DNA of 64,000 nt. Source: JBGPOS01 sp041488155 (GTDB taxonomy: Bacteria; Chloroflexota; Dehalococcoidia; Tepidiformales; Tepidiformaceae). Below are positions 50,960-59,565 of the stretch, in pieces. Position 1 is the first letter of the stretch; every line of letters begins with the position of its first letter. The stretch lies in assembly GCA_041488155.1 (NCBI GenBank), contig JBGPOS010000012.1, forward strand, positions 1 to 64,000, read 5' to 3'. A program made the position numbers and the translations under genes. Under the pieces are notes generated by a model. The model ran no database searches and was not told where the DNA came from. It worked only from the letters and a program-made list of their open reading frames with translations.

Positions 50960-52129
50960 CTACTCCGGGACGGCCGTGACAGTGGCGGGCAGCCTGCGGC
51001 CGATGATGTCAGCGGCCTGGGCGACCATGTCGTGGAGGATGGCTGCCGCCGGCCTGACCTGCTGGAGCATGCCAGAGATTTGGCCGGCGGCGTTCATGAG
51101 CAGGTCCTCGCGGCCGGCTTTGCGCACCGAATACACAAGATCCTGGATGAGCAGGCCCTGGAGGCCCATCGGAAGCGGCTGAATGCCACTTGCTTCCCAA
51201 GCTTCGATCAGCGGGTTGGTGATGTTGCGCATCGTCTTGCCGCTGTAGAGGCGGGTAACGCGCGTGTCTTCTTCAGTCGCGGCGATGATGCGCTGCTTCT
51301 GGAGCAACGGCTGATTGGCTTCGTCGGAAACGAGGAAGGCGGTCCCGCACCAGACGCCCACTGCTCCCAGCGCGAGAGCGGCAGCAATCCCGCGCCCGTC
51401 GGCGATGCCGCCGGCGGCGATGACGGGCTTCGGAGAGACTGCGTCGATGACCTGGGGCACGAGCGCGAGGGTCGCGATGCGCCCGGTGTGGCCGCCTGCC
51501 TCCGTGCCCTGGGCGACAACGACATCGGCGCCGGCATCGGCAACGCGGCGGGCGTTCTTCACGTTCCCGACGAGTGAGAGCACTTTCGTACCGCTCGCGT
51601 GCAGTCGTTCGATCCACGGCGCCGGGTTTCCCAGACCTGAGGCGAAGACGGCAACCTTCTCTTCGATCACGATCTCCATCTGGGCGTCGGAGAGGCCTCC
51701 GCCGGGGCGAATCGCCCGAACCGGCTGGGCGGCAGGAGGCGCCTGGTATTCCTGCCAGGCGATGCCGAGGTCCTCGGCGATCTTGCGAACGCCGGCGCGC
51801 GTGGCGGCGGGGATGAGGTCGCGCGGGTCAGGCGGCATCTCGCCGCTGGCGGCGCCGCCCATGTAGTTCGACGGGAGCAGGAGGTCGACACCGAAGGGCC
51901 TGTCGGTCATCGAACGGACGGTGTTGATCTCCTCGCGCAGCCGCTCGGGGCCGAAGCCGGCTCCACCGATCACGCCGAGGCCGCCCGCGTTCGAGACGGC
52001 GGCGACGAGTTCGGCGGTGGCCACCGGTCCCATGATCCCGCCGGCGACGGGTCCCATGCCCGCGAGCACGACGGGGTATTCGATGCCAAGCATGTCGCAC
52101 AGGGCCGTGCGAAGCACAGGACGCGCCAT
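50960..52129 (-). CDS. Nitronate monooxygenase/NPD-family FMN enzyme
   Basis: A 389-residue FMN-binding TIM-barrel protein of the 2-nitropropane dioxygenase family. Start P-V-V-L-A-G-M-G-P-V-A-G, then S-N-A-G-G-L-G-V-I-G-G-A, Q-G-T-E-A-G-G-H-T-G with the conserved His, and A-A-G-G-I-A-D-G-R-G binding the FMN phosphate. The family also includes enoyl reductases of FabK type and other flavin enzymes, so nitronate need not be the substrate. The ATG at 52129 is preceded on the minus strand by a TATACT -10 box (52166-52161). First gene of an operon with two CoA-transferases; a role in an acyl-CoA pathway is likely. Confidence 0.85.
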   Translation of the reverse strand: MARPVLRTALCDMLGIEYPVVLAGMGPVAGGIMGPVATAELVAAVSNAGGLGVIGGAGFGPERLREEINTVRSMTDRPFGVDLLLPSNYMGGAASGEMPPDPRDLIPAATRAGVRKIAEDLGIAWQEYQAPPAAQPVRAIRPGGGLSDAQMEIVIEEKVAVFASGLGNPAPWIERLHASGTKVLSLVGNVKNARRVADAGADVVVAQGTEAGGHTGRIATLALVPQVIDAVSPKPVIAAGGIADGRGIAAALALGAVGVWCGTAFLVSDEANQPLLQKQRIIAATEEDTRVTRLYSGKTMRNITNPLIEAWEASGIQPLPMGLQGLLIQDLVYSVRKAGREDLLMNAAGQISGMLQQVRPAAAILHDMVAQAADIIGRRLPATVTAVPE

Positions 52130-52160
52130 GGTCGGGACTCCAACGTTTCGTGTGAAGCGA

Positions 52161-52166
52161 AGTATA
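52161..52166 (-). promoter_or_regulatory. -10 box TATACT upstream of the NPD-family gene
   Basis: TATACT on the minus strand, 32 bases before the ATG at 52129. No convincing -35 at 16-18 bases; the best is TCGATG. The box is divergent from the boxC leader. Confidence 0.3.
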
Positions 52167-52220
52167 CAGGGAGTGGAGGCTCCATCGAGGCCGCGCTCGA
52201 TGGTCCCGGCGAGAGGGCGA

Positions 52221-52246
52221 TAGAATGGGCGGGAGTTTCGCCCGCC
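52221..52246 (+). promoter_or_regulatory. boxC leader: -10-like box and hairpin
   Basis: TAGAAT at 52221-52226 is a -10-like box, and GGCGGG (52228-52233) pairs with CCCGCC (52241-52246) in the 5' leader, 18 bases before the boxC ATG. The hairpin could act as an mRNA-stabilising or regulatory stem. The box overlaps an upstream in-frame ATG (52225), arguing against that ATG as the start. Confidence 0.3.
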
Positions 52247-52263
52247 GGAAGGACCGACGTTCT

Positions 52264-53916
52264 ATGGCCTCAGCCCCGGGTCCGGCCATCGCCTTCGAAA
52301 CGAATCCCGCGCGCTACCGGCACTGGACGCTGAGGGTCGAGGGCGATTGCGCGCGGCTCGTGCTGGGGGTAGAGAAGTTCGGCGGGCTGGACCCGGCCAT
52401 CGAGCTGAAGGGCAACTCGTACGACCTCAGCGTTGACATCGAACTGGCGGACGCGGTCCAGCGGCTCCGGTTCGAACATCCGGGGGTACGGGCCGTGGTC
52501 ATCAGTTCAGCCGATGACCGCATCTTCTGCTCCGGGGCCAACATCCACTCCCTTGCCCGGTCGTCTCATACCCATAAGGTGAACTTCTGTAAGTTCACCA
52601 ACGAAACCAGGCTTTACATCGAAGAGGCGAGCGCGGAGAGCGGCCAGCGGTACATAGCCGCTTGCAACGGCGCCACCGCAGGCGGCGGCTATGAACTCGC
52701 GCTCGCCTGCGACGAGATCCTGCTGGTGGACGACGGCTCATCCGCAGTGAGCCTGCCAGAGATACCGTTGCTGGGGGTGCTTCCGGGCACGGGCGGGCTG
52801 ACGAGGCTGGTAGACAAACGATCGGTGCGCCCCGATCTGGTGGATCTCTTTGCCACAATGGCAGAAGGGGTGAAGGGGAAGCGGGCGTTGGGCTGGGGCC
52901 TCGTTGACGCCGTCGCGCCGCGCAGCCGATTCGCGGAGGCAGTGGAGGCGCGAGTCGACGCGGCCAGCACCGGATCGAGGCAAGAAGCTGCAGGACCGGG
53001 AGTCTCCCTCGACGACCTCGCACCCATCGTCGAGGCGGATCGGATCGCCTATCGCCACGTAAGCCTCGACTTCGACCATGGCGCACGCTTGGCCCATCTC
53101 ACAGTGGCGGGCCCCCAGGTTGGCCAGCCGCGCGACGGAGTCCAGGCGCAGGCGGAGGGGGCTTCGTGGTGGCCGCTGCGCATGGCGCGCGAGCTCGACG
53201 ATGCGCTTCTTCGGCTGCGGTTCAACTACCCCCAAATCGGGCTCATCCTGCTGCACACGAGGGGCGACATCGAAGCTGCGCATGCCTGCGGAGAACTGCT
53301 GGCCGGCGATGGAGACCGCTGGATCGTGCGAGAGACGCGATTGCTGTTGGCGCGCGTGCTCAGGAGGCTCGACCTGACGGCGCGCAGCTTTTTTGCAATC
53401 GTGGATGGGGAATCGTGCTTCGCTGGTCCGCTTTTCGAGCTGCTGCTCGCAGCGGATCAGAGCTACGTGCTGGATGCCCCGGCGGTGCGTTCCCGGCCGG
53501 GCAGCCTCTCCAACGGGTTGCTCCCGGGCTGGAACGGGATGTCGCGGCTTTCGACGCGTTTTCTCAACGAGCCATCGCGTGTCGCAGGAATCCTCGACGC
53601 GGGTGGATGCGGGGCCATTGCGTCGGCGAGGATGGACGAGGCCGGGCTGGCGACGGTCCTCGTCGACGAGATTGACTTCGAAGACACGATCCGCATCGCC
53701 GTCGAGGAGAGAGCCAGTCTTTCGCCCGACGCCCTGACGGGACTGGAAGCTTCCGCCAGGTTTGGGGGACCGGAGACCATGGCGACCCGGATCTTCGGGC
53801 GCCTCTCGGCCTGGCAGAACTGGATCTTCACCCGCCCGAATGCAACGGGGGAAGCGGGCGCTCTGACCCTCTACGGCAAACCGGAACGCCCTCGATTCGA
53901 TTACACAAGGACGTGA
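52264..53916 (+). CDS. boxC: 2,3-epoxybenzoyl-CoA dihydrolase BoxC
   Basis: BoxC opens 2,3-epoxybenzoyl-CoA hydrolytically, giving 3,4-dehydroadipyl-CoA semialdehyde and formate, in the aerobic benzoyl-CoA pathway. The 550 residues form a double crotonase fold. The first unit contains V-V-I-S-S-A-D-D-R-I-F-C-S-G-A-N-I, an oxyanion-type loop, and C-N-G-A-T-A-G-G-G-Y-E-L-A-L-A-C. The length of about 550 aa with two diverged crotonase units is specific to BoxC. ATG at 52264 is chosen (GGAAGGA upstream; the earlier ATG overlaps a -10 box). It is followed by boxB and the ligase. Confidence 0.9.
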   Translation: MASAPGPAIAFETNPARYRHWTLRVEGDCARLVLGVEKFGGLDPAIELKGNSYDLSVDIELADAVQRLRFEHPGVRAVVISSADDRIFCSGANIHSLARSSHTHKVNFCKFTNETRLYIEEASAESGQRYIAACNGATAGGGYELALACDEILLVDDGSSAVSLPEIPLLGVLPGTGGLTRLVDKRSVRPDLVDLFATMAEGVKGKRALGWGLVDAVAPRSRFAEAVEARVDAASTGSRQEAAGPGVSLDDLAPIVEADRIAYRHVSLDFDHGARLAHLTVAGPQVGQPRDGVQAQAEGASWWPLRMARELDDALLRLRFNYPQIGLILLHTRGDIEAAHACGELLAGDGDRWIVRETRLLLARVLRRLDLTARSFFAIVDGESCFAGPLFELLLAADQSYVLDAPAVRSRPGSLSNGLLPGWNGMSRLSTRFLNEPSRVAGILDAGGCGAIASARMDEAGLATVLVDEIDFEDTIRIAVEERASLSPDALTGLEASARFGGPETMATRIFGRLSAWQNWIFTRPNATGEAGALTLYGKPERPRFDYTRT

Positions 53917-53943
53917 GCGAGTCGCGCGGCGGCTCGAGGAGGA

Positions 53944-55350
53944 GTGGTGCCTGACCTCTCGGCAATCCCCAACAACGTCGGTCTCGAATCGGACACGCGC
54001 CTGCAGCGGGCGCTCGAACAGTGGCAGCCAGACTTTCTGAACTGGTGGATGGATGTTGGCCCCCAGGGCTGGCAGGCACACGACGTCTACCTGCGGACGG
54101 CCGTGAGCGTCGAGGCCGGTGGCTGGGCCCGGTTCGCTTACGTGAAGATGCCCGACTACCGCTGGGGGATCTTCCTCGAACCGGACGCCGAGGAGCGCCG
54201 AATAGGCTTCGGTGAGTACGCGGGCCGTCCGGCCTGGGAGGACGTCCCGGGGGAGCATCGCAACGCGCTACGGCGGATCATCATCACGCAGGGAGACACC
54301 GAGCCCGCTTCGGTGGAGCAGCAGCGGCTGCTCGGCAACACGGCGCCTTCGATGTACGACCTTCGCAACCTGTTCCAGGTGAACGTCGAAGAGGGCCGCC
54401 ACCTCTGGGCGATGGTCTACCTGCTGCACCGCTATTTCGGCCGCGACGGACGAGAGGAGGCGGCAGACCTGCTCGAACGGAGGTCAGGCGACCCGGACAA
54501 GCCGCGCATCTTGAGTACGTTCAACGAGCCCATCGACGACTGGCTCTCGTTCTTCATGTTCACCATGTTCACGGACCGCGACGGCAAGTATCAGTTGGCG
54601 TCGCTTGCCGAAAGTGGATTCTCTCCGCTATCACGAACGACTCGCTTCATGCTGACAGAGGAAGCGCACCACATGTTCGTGGGCGAGTCGGGGATCGACC
54701 GGATCGTTCAGCGCTCTGCGGAGCTTATGTCCAGGGGCGAAGATCCGAGGGCCGCCGGCGCCATCGACATCGCGACCGTGCAAAGGTACCTGAACCGCTG
54801 GTTCAGCCTCTCCATCGACCTTTTCGGCGGGGAGGTCAGCAGCAACGCGGCTGACTACTTCGCGGCGGGCCTGAAAGGACGCTACCGGGAGTCGAACTAC
54901 CCGGACCACCTGGCATTAGATTCCGGCTACAGACTCCCGCTGGTGGAGGAGGGGCGACTGGTCGAGCGCGAGGTGCCTCTCCGGAACGCACTCAACGAGG
55001 TGCTTCGGGACGCGTACGTACGCGACTGCCAGCGAGGAGTCGACCGTTGGAACCGGACGCTGGCGGGCTTCGGGCTGAGCGGAGTCGAGCTCCGGCTACC
55101 CAACCGGCGCTTCAACCGGCGCATCGGCGCCTACGCGAGCCTCTGCTTCGATCCCGAGGGGAAACAGATCAGCCGCGAGGATTGGGAGAGGAGATCGGGC
55201 GAGTGGTTGCCCGGCGTGGCCGACCAGGCTTACGTCCAATCGCTGATGAAGCCTGTCTACGAGCCGGGGAAGATGGCTTCGTGGATCGCAGCGCCGGCCA
55301 AAGGCATCAACGGGAAGCCGCCAGATTTCGAATACGTCCGCATGGGATAG
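53944..55350 (+). CDS. boxB: Benzoyl-CoA 2,3-epoxidase oxygenase BoxB
   Basis: BoxB is the diiron oxygenase that epoxidises benzoyl-CoA with O2 and electrons from BoxA. With the GTG at 53944 (468 aa), all six iron ligands fall at the positions I recall for Azoarcus evansii BoxB: Glu120, Glu150, His153 (E-E-G-R-H), Asp211, Glu240 and His243 (E-E-A-H-H). The whole sequence keeps the BoxB pattern (Q-A-H-D-V-Y-L-R-T-A-V; K-M-P-D-Y-R-W-G-I-F). A second GTG follows directly at 53947. Strong AGGAGG upstream. It stands 27 bases after boxC. No boxA reductase gene is in the window. Confidence 0.95.
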   Translation: MVPDLSAIPNNVGLESDTRLQRALEQWQPDFLNWWMDVGPQGWQAHDVYLRTAVSVEAGGWARFAYVKMPDYRWGIFLEPDAEERRIGFGEYAGRPAWEDVPGEHRNALRRIIITQGDTEPASVEQQRLLGNTAPSMYDLRNLFQVNVEEGRHLWAMVYLLHRYFGRDGREEAADLLERRSGDPDKPRILSTFNEPIDDWLSFFMFTMFTDRDGKYQLASLAESGFSPLSRTTRFMLTEEAHHMFVGESGIDRIVQRSAELMSRGEDPRAAGAIDIATVQRYLNRWFSLSIDLFGGEVSSNAADYFAAGLKGRYRESNYPDHLALDSGYRLPLVEEGRLVEREVPLRNALNEVLRDAYVRDCQRGVDRWNRTLAGFGLSGVELRLPNRRFNRRIGAYASLCFDPEGKQISREDWERRSGEWLPGVADQAYVQSLMKPVYEPGKMASWIAAPAKGINGKPPDFEYVRMG

Positions 55351-55362
55351 GGGCACGGGCCG

Positions 55363-56910
55363 ATGAAACCGTTCAACGCGTCGGAGTATCTCCTGGATCG
55401 CCGGATTGAGAGCGGCGACGCGAGCCGAGTTGCGCTCCGGTTCCGGGGCGGGTCCGTCACATACGGCGAGCTGCTGGAACGCGTGCGGAGGGCGGCTGGC
55501 GGCCTGCGTTCGCTGGGGGTCAGGCCCGAGGAGCGGGTGTTGCTGGTGCTCCTCGACAGCCCGGAGTTCATCGCGACGTTTCTCGGGGCGGTGCGGATCG
55601 GCGCCATCCCCGTGCCACTCAATCCGCTCTTGCCGGGCCGGGACCTTGGGGTGATAGCGGCCGACACGAGGGCGCGGGTGGCGGTGGTGTCGGCGGAGCG
55701 GGCCGAGGCCGCGCTCCCCGGCCTCATAGCGGGGGCACCTGAGCTCGGCGACTTCATCATCGCCGGCGAAAGTGATCTCGCACCCGAGGGGAGGCGCGTC
55801 CATCGATGGGATGAGCGGATGACGGCGGAAGCCAATGGAGAAGCGTTCGCGACGTGGGAGGATTCGCCCGGGTTCTGGCTCTGCACTTCGGGGACGACCG
55901 GACGGCCAAAGCTGGCGATGCATCGCCACGTCGACCTGCGCTTGACCGCTGAGGGCTACGCACGCGAGGTGCTCGGGCTCACGGCCGAGGACCGCTGCTT
56001 CTCCGTCGCGCCACTGTTTCACGCCTACGGCCTTGGAAACTCGATGAGCTTTCCGCTTTCGGCCGGCGCTACCGCGATCATCGAGTCAACCCGCCCGCCC
56101 ACACCGGCGCTGATCGCGAATGTTGTCACGGCAGAGCGGCCGACGCTGTTCTTCTCCGTGCCAACTTCGTACGGGGCCGTCCTCGCGGCCGACCTGCCGG
56201 GCGACACGTTCCGATCGGTCCGGCAGGCGGTTTCGGCGGGCGAAGCGCTCCCGGCCGACTTCCTCACACGCTTCCAGGGACAGTTCGGGGTCGAGATCCT
56301 GGACGGAATCGGGTCGACCGAGCTGACCCACATCTTCATTTCGAATCGCCGGGCTCAGTCGCGACCGGGCTCGTCCGGGACGCCGGTCGGCGGCTACCAG
56401 GTTCAGTTGGAGGATGATGCGGGAACCCCTTTGCCAGCGGGCTCGACCGGGCATCTGTATGTGGCGGGGGGCTCTGCTGCGACCGGATACTGGTGCCAGG
56501 CCGAGGCGTCTCGGAAGACCTTCCGGGGGGATTGGGCCCGCACCGGCGACATGTACGCCAGTTCGGAAGACGGGTTCTACACCTACCTGGGACGTTCGGA
56601 CGACATGATGAAGGTGGCTGGCGAGTGGGTTTCGCCGGCTGAGGTCGAGGCGGTCCTTGTGGAACATCCCGACGTGCTCGAAGCCGCGGTCATCGGTGAG
56701 GTCACGAGCGAGGGCCTGACCCTGCCGGTTGCGTACGTGGTCGCGAGTCCCGGGCGGAGCATCGACGAGAAGTCACTGGCCGAGTTCTGCCGGGGGAGAC
56801 TGGCCGGGTTCAAGCGACCGCGCCGGATCATCGTGGTGGCCGAGCTGCCAAAGACCGCGACGGGGAAGATCCAGCGCTCGGAGTTGCGCGCGGCGAAACC
56901 AGGGAAGTAG
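55363..56910 (+). CDS. Benzoate-CoA ligase-type AMP-forming enzyme
   Basis: A 515-residue ANL-family acyl-CoA ligase. The P-loop-like motif is L-C-T-S-G-T-T-G-R-P-K-L-A-M-H-R-H, close to benzoate-CoA ligases. Other motifs are D-G-I-G-S-T-E (substrate/AMP), T-G-D-M-Y-A-S (AMP ribose) and the C-terminal catalytic Lys in P-K-T-A-T-G-K-I-Q-R-S-E-L-R. It starts 12 bases after boxB. The first step of the box pathway is activation of benzoate to benzoyl-CoA, so its place fixes the likely substrate as benzoate or a simple derivative. It converges on a membrane-protein gene 13 bases downstream. Confidence 0.9.
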   Translation: MKPFNASEYLLDRRIESGDASRVALRFRGGSVTYGELLERVRRAAGGLRSLGVRPEERVLLVLLDSPEFIATFLGAVRIGAIPVPLNPLLPGRDLGVIAADTRARVAVVSAERAEAALPGLIAGAPELGDFIIAGESDLAPEGRRVHRWDERMTAEANGEAFATWEDSPGFWLCTSGTTGRPKLAMHRHVDLRLTAEGYAREVLGLTAEDRCFSVAPLFHAYGLGNSMSFPLSAGATAIIESTRPPTPALIANVVTAERPTLFFSVPTSYGAVLAADLPGDTFRSVRQAVSAGEALPADFLTRFQGQFGVEILDGIGSTELTHIFISNRRAQSRPGSSGTPVGGYQVQLEDDAGTPLPAGSTGHLYVAGGSAATGYWCQAEASRKTFRGDWARTGDMYASSEDGFYTYLGRSDDMMKVAGEWVSPAEVEAVLVEHPDVLEAAVIGEVTSEGLTLPVAYVVASPGRSIDEKSLAEFCRGRLAGFKRPRRIIVVAELPKTATGKIQRSELRAAKPGK

Positions 56911-56923
56911 GGCGCGGCCCTTC

Positions 56924-57679
56924 TCAAGCGGCGGTGCGGCTGGCGCGAAATGGCGGCGCGGCGGTCGGATGGTCGGTTTGTCGCCATGCTGCCAGCGGCG
57001 AGAACGGCCGCAAGGAGGAGACGGCGAGCCAGAACCCCTGGATGCCGCAGAGGAACTCCAACGGCCAGGCGTCGAGGGCGAGGAAGTAAAAGGCCATCCC
57101 GCCGCTGACGAGAGCCAGCGCCATTCCTCCGACGGCCGCGGTTAACGGCCAGCGACTCAAGCCCCGCTGCGCCCAACGGGGAAGTTCGCTGCGGGGGACG
57201 AAGCGGTCCCAGGCGGCCTGGCGGCGCCAACCCGTGCCCACGATTGTCGCCATGGCGGCGATGGCAACAGCGTCCGGCGCGAGAGCGACGACCTTGATTA
57301 CCGAGGGCGCGAACCGGCTGACGAGCACAAGGAGGACGACCTTCCCACCGAGCAGGCTCCAGCACCAGGGCTGGCGGAACTGGCTCACTGCGAAGCGCAG
57401 CTGACGCCACCACCACGACCTCTGCGGCGCTGGCAGGGTGGCGACCGTCACGCTGCCGCGGGCTACGTGCCAGCGATGCTCGCGCTGGGCGGCGTCGACA
57501 AATGGTGCGAACACGACGAAGAGGAAGACCGGGAACTCGATCACGGCGATCCAGGGTGGGACCGGGGAGACGAACAGGTCGCGGGCCGCCAGTGCTGCCA
57601 GCAGGATGGTGGCCGCGGGGAGCACCCAGCTGCCCTGGTAGTAGCGCCAGGCGATCACAGCAGCCCGACGGGCGTTCAT
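56924..57679 (-). CDS. Hypothetical polytopic membrane protein
   Basis: A 251-residue protein with about six hydrophobic segments (around 18-38, 42-65, 100-120, 125-145, 172-195 and 200-220) and a basic, Trp/Arg-rich first loop (Q-R-E-H-R-W-H-V-A-R). I do not recognise the family. The ATG at 57679 lacks a clear Shine-Dalgarno. It converges with the benzoate-CoA ligase gene and follows the enoyl-CoA hydratase gene by 46 bases on the same strand. The start of the frame could lie further upstream. Confidence 0.6.
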   Translation of the reverse strand: MNARRAAVIAWRYYQGSWVLPAATILLAALAARDLFVSPVPPWIAVIEFPVFLFVVFAPFVDAAQREHRWHVARGSVTVATLPAPQRSWWWRQLRFAVSQFRQPWCWSLLGGKVVLLVLVSRFAPSVIKVVALAPDAVAIAAMATIVGTGWRRQAAWDRFVPRSELPRWAQRGLSRWPLTAAVGGMALALVSGGMAFYFLALDAWPLEFLCGIQGFWLAVSSLRPFSPLAAWRQTDHPTAAPPFRASRTAA

Positions 57680-57725
57680 TGTATTGGGAGGAACGTCCGT
57701 GCGACCCGCCTTCCGTAGTGCTGTC

Positions 57726-58541
57726 TCAGATCGGTTCAGGCTCTGGGGTGGGTTGTCCAGTCCGCAGCTTCTTGAAGTCCGGCGGCCGTCGCTCGAGGAA
57801 GGCAGCGATAGCCTCGAGGTTCTCCGGCGACCCGACCTGGGCGGCCATCCCTTCGGCCTCGGCCCCCAGTGCCGCCTCGACTCCGGCTTTGCGGGCCGCG
57901 AGCAGCGTGCGTTTGATGCCCTGTAGCGACCCGACCGCGAACTTCGCCATGTCGCGCGCCTTCTCCAGGGTTCGCGGCAGGACCTCGTCGTCGGGCATAG
58001 CAGCCGTCGCGATGCCCGTCTCGACGGCACGCGCGGCATCTATCCACTCCGCGGCCAGCAACAACTCGGCCGCCTGCCGGGCGCCAACGACGACCGCAAG
58101 CATGTAACTGCTTGCGCCCTCGGGCACGAGGCCCAGGGCGGCGAACGGCAGACGCAGTCGCAGGCTCTCGCCTGCGTAGACCACGTCGCAGTGGAACAGC
58201 ATCGTGCAGCCGATTCCGACGCCGACGCCGCGCACAGCCGCGAGGAGGGGCTTGTCGAACTCCGTCAGGGCCTCCATGAAAACCGCGTACCCTGAAGCCC
58301 GGTCCTCGCTGCCGGGTTCCCTGCGGCTGCCGAACGAGCTGAGATCGACCCCGGCAGAAAAGTCTCCCCCGGCGCCAGTGACTACGACAACGGCGACTCG
58401 CGGGTCGGTGCGGGCGTCGCGAAACGCGGCGGCAGCCTCCTGCCACTGTTGCTCATCGAAGGCGTTCTTCTTCTCGGGGCGATTGAACGTGATGAGCAAC
58501 ACTCCGTCCCCGTCGAGTTCGCTCAAGATGCGCGCTGCCAT
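57726..58541 (-). CDS. Enoyl-CoA hydratase/isomerase family protein
   Basis: A 271-residue crotonase. It begins I-L-S-E-L-D-G-D-G-V-L-L-I-T-F-N-R-P-E-K-K-N-A-F with the family's F-N-R-P motif. The first oxyanion loop is G-G-D-F-S-A-G-V-D-L and the second region V-R-G-V-G-V-G-I-G-C-T. At the place of the two catalytic Glu of true hydratases the sequence reads L-P-F-A-A-L-G-L-V-P-E-G-A-S-S-Y, keeping only the second Glu. That is closer to isomerases or hydrolases of the family than to classical hydratases. ATG with GGAGGGG directly upstream. A catabolic role in the acyl-CoA region is likely. Confidence 0.87.
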   Translation of the reverse strand: MAARILSELDGDGVLLITFNRPEKKNAFDEQQWQEAAAAFRDARTDPRVAVVVVTGAGGDFSAGVDLSSFGSRREPGSEDRASGYAVFMEALTEFDKPLLAAVRGVGVGIGCTMLFHCDVVYAGESLRLRLPFAALGLVPEGASSYMLAVVVGARQAAELLLAAEWIDAARAVETGIATAAMPDDEVLPRTLEKARDMAKFAVGSLQGIKRTLLAARKAGVEAALGAEAEGMAAQVGSPENLEAIAAFLERRPPDFKKLRTGQPTPEPEPI

Positions 58542-58662
58542 GGCCCCTCCGATGGGCGGCGATGATACCAGCATCTCGTCCGTCGCCGGGCCCGTAGCAC
58601 GAGCTGACACTTCGAAAGAACGGCTGCCCATCGAACGCCCGGTTCAGCGTAGACTCGCAGGC

Positions 58663-59523
58663 GTGACAACGAGGGGTGAGTTTCGTGCGCGACTGCGGCG
58701 TCCGGGGAACGAACTCACCGTGGCGCCCCTCGCTCTCGACGCGCTCTCGGCGGCGCTTGCAAAGAGGATCGGATTCAGCGCCATCTACCTGGGAGGTGGC
58801 GGTCTCGGTTACCAGCGCGGGGTGACCGAAGCCCTGCTGACCGCTACTGAGCTGGCCGAGGCAACCCGGGCGATCACCGAGCGGGTCGAAATCGCGGTCG
58901 TCGTGGATGCGGGAGTTGGCTTCGGCGACGCAGTCCACATGGCGCGCACGATCCGGCTCCTGGAAGACGCCGGTGCCGCCGGGGTTGAGATTGAGGACCA
59001 GGTCGCGCCCAAGCGGGCCCACCACCACAAGGGAGTCGAACACCTGGTCTCGGCCGAAGAGATGGCCGGACGCATCAAAGCGGCCACGGACGCCCGCCGC
59101 GACCGGGACCTCGTGATCATCGTGCGCTGCAACGCGTTCGCCCACGAGGGGATCGAGGCGAACCTCGAGCGACTGGCGGTCTACGAGGAGGCGGGCGCGG
59201 ACCTGCTCATGCCGATGCCGCGCGGTGAGGAGCAATTCGTTGCTGCGACGCGCGGGTCTACAGTGCCCCTGGCAGCCATGTTCATTGGCCCTGGCCGGCC
59301 GGCCGCGGAGTTACTGACAGCGGGCTACGCGCTGGCGGTGGACCCGATGAGTTCCCAGGTGCTCGCCTTCCAGGCGATGAAGACTGGGTACGAAGCGATC
59401 ATGAAGGGGCAGAGCGCTGGCATGACCGGCCCGGACGTGCTTGGCGTCATCCACGAGATCGGCGAAACGATCGGTATTGACGCGCTCTACGAGATAGAGG
59501 CTCGCACCACCGAGCGGACGTAG
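58663..59523 (+). CDS. Isocitrate lyase/PEP mutase superfamily protein
   Basis: A 286-residue TIM-barrel protein of the ICL/PEPM superfamily. The fold and metal residues are kept: V-V-V-D-A-G-V-G-F-G near residue 80 and E-I-E-D-Q-V at 109-114. The lyase catalytic loop K-R-C-G-H is replaced by K-R-A-H-H-H-K, so Ala119 stands where the catalytic Cys is. It therefore is probably not a 2-methylisocitrate or isocitrate lyase; oxaloacetate decarboxylase- or hydrolase-type members also lack that Cys. The GTG start has no strong Shine-Dalgarno. It is divergent from the enoyl-CoA hydratase gene across 121 bases. Confidence 0.82.
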   Translation: MTTRGEFRARLRRPGNELTVAPLALDALSAALAKRIGFSAIYLGGGGLGYQRGVTEALLTATELAEATRAITERVEIAVVVDAGVGFGDAVHMARTIRLLEDAGAAGVEIEDQVAPKRAHHHKGVEHLVSAEEMAGRIKAATDARRDRDLVIIVRCNAFAHEGIEANLERLAVYEEAGADLLMPMPRGEEQFVAATRGSTVPLAAMFIGPGRPAAELLTAGYALAVDPMSSQVLAFQAMKTGYEAIMKGQSAGMTGPDVLGVIHEIGETIGIDALYEIEARTTERT

Positions 59524-59545
59524 CCAGTCCGGGCTGAGGCAGGGC

Positions 59546-59562
59546 CGGCTGTCGATCAGCCG
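59546..59562. terminator. Hairpin between convergent genes
   Basis: CGGCTG (59546-59551) and CAGCCG (59557-59562) form a 6-base stem with a 5-base loop in the 42-base gap between the convergent PEP-mutase-family and DUF35 genes. The following bases are ACTTCAACC, so there is no T-tract. It may work weakly in both directions. Confidence 0.35.
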
Positions 59563-59565
59563 ACT

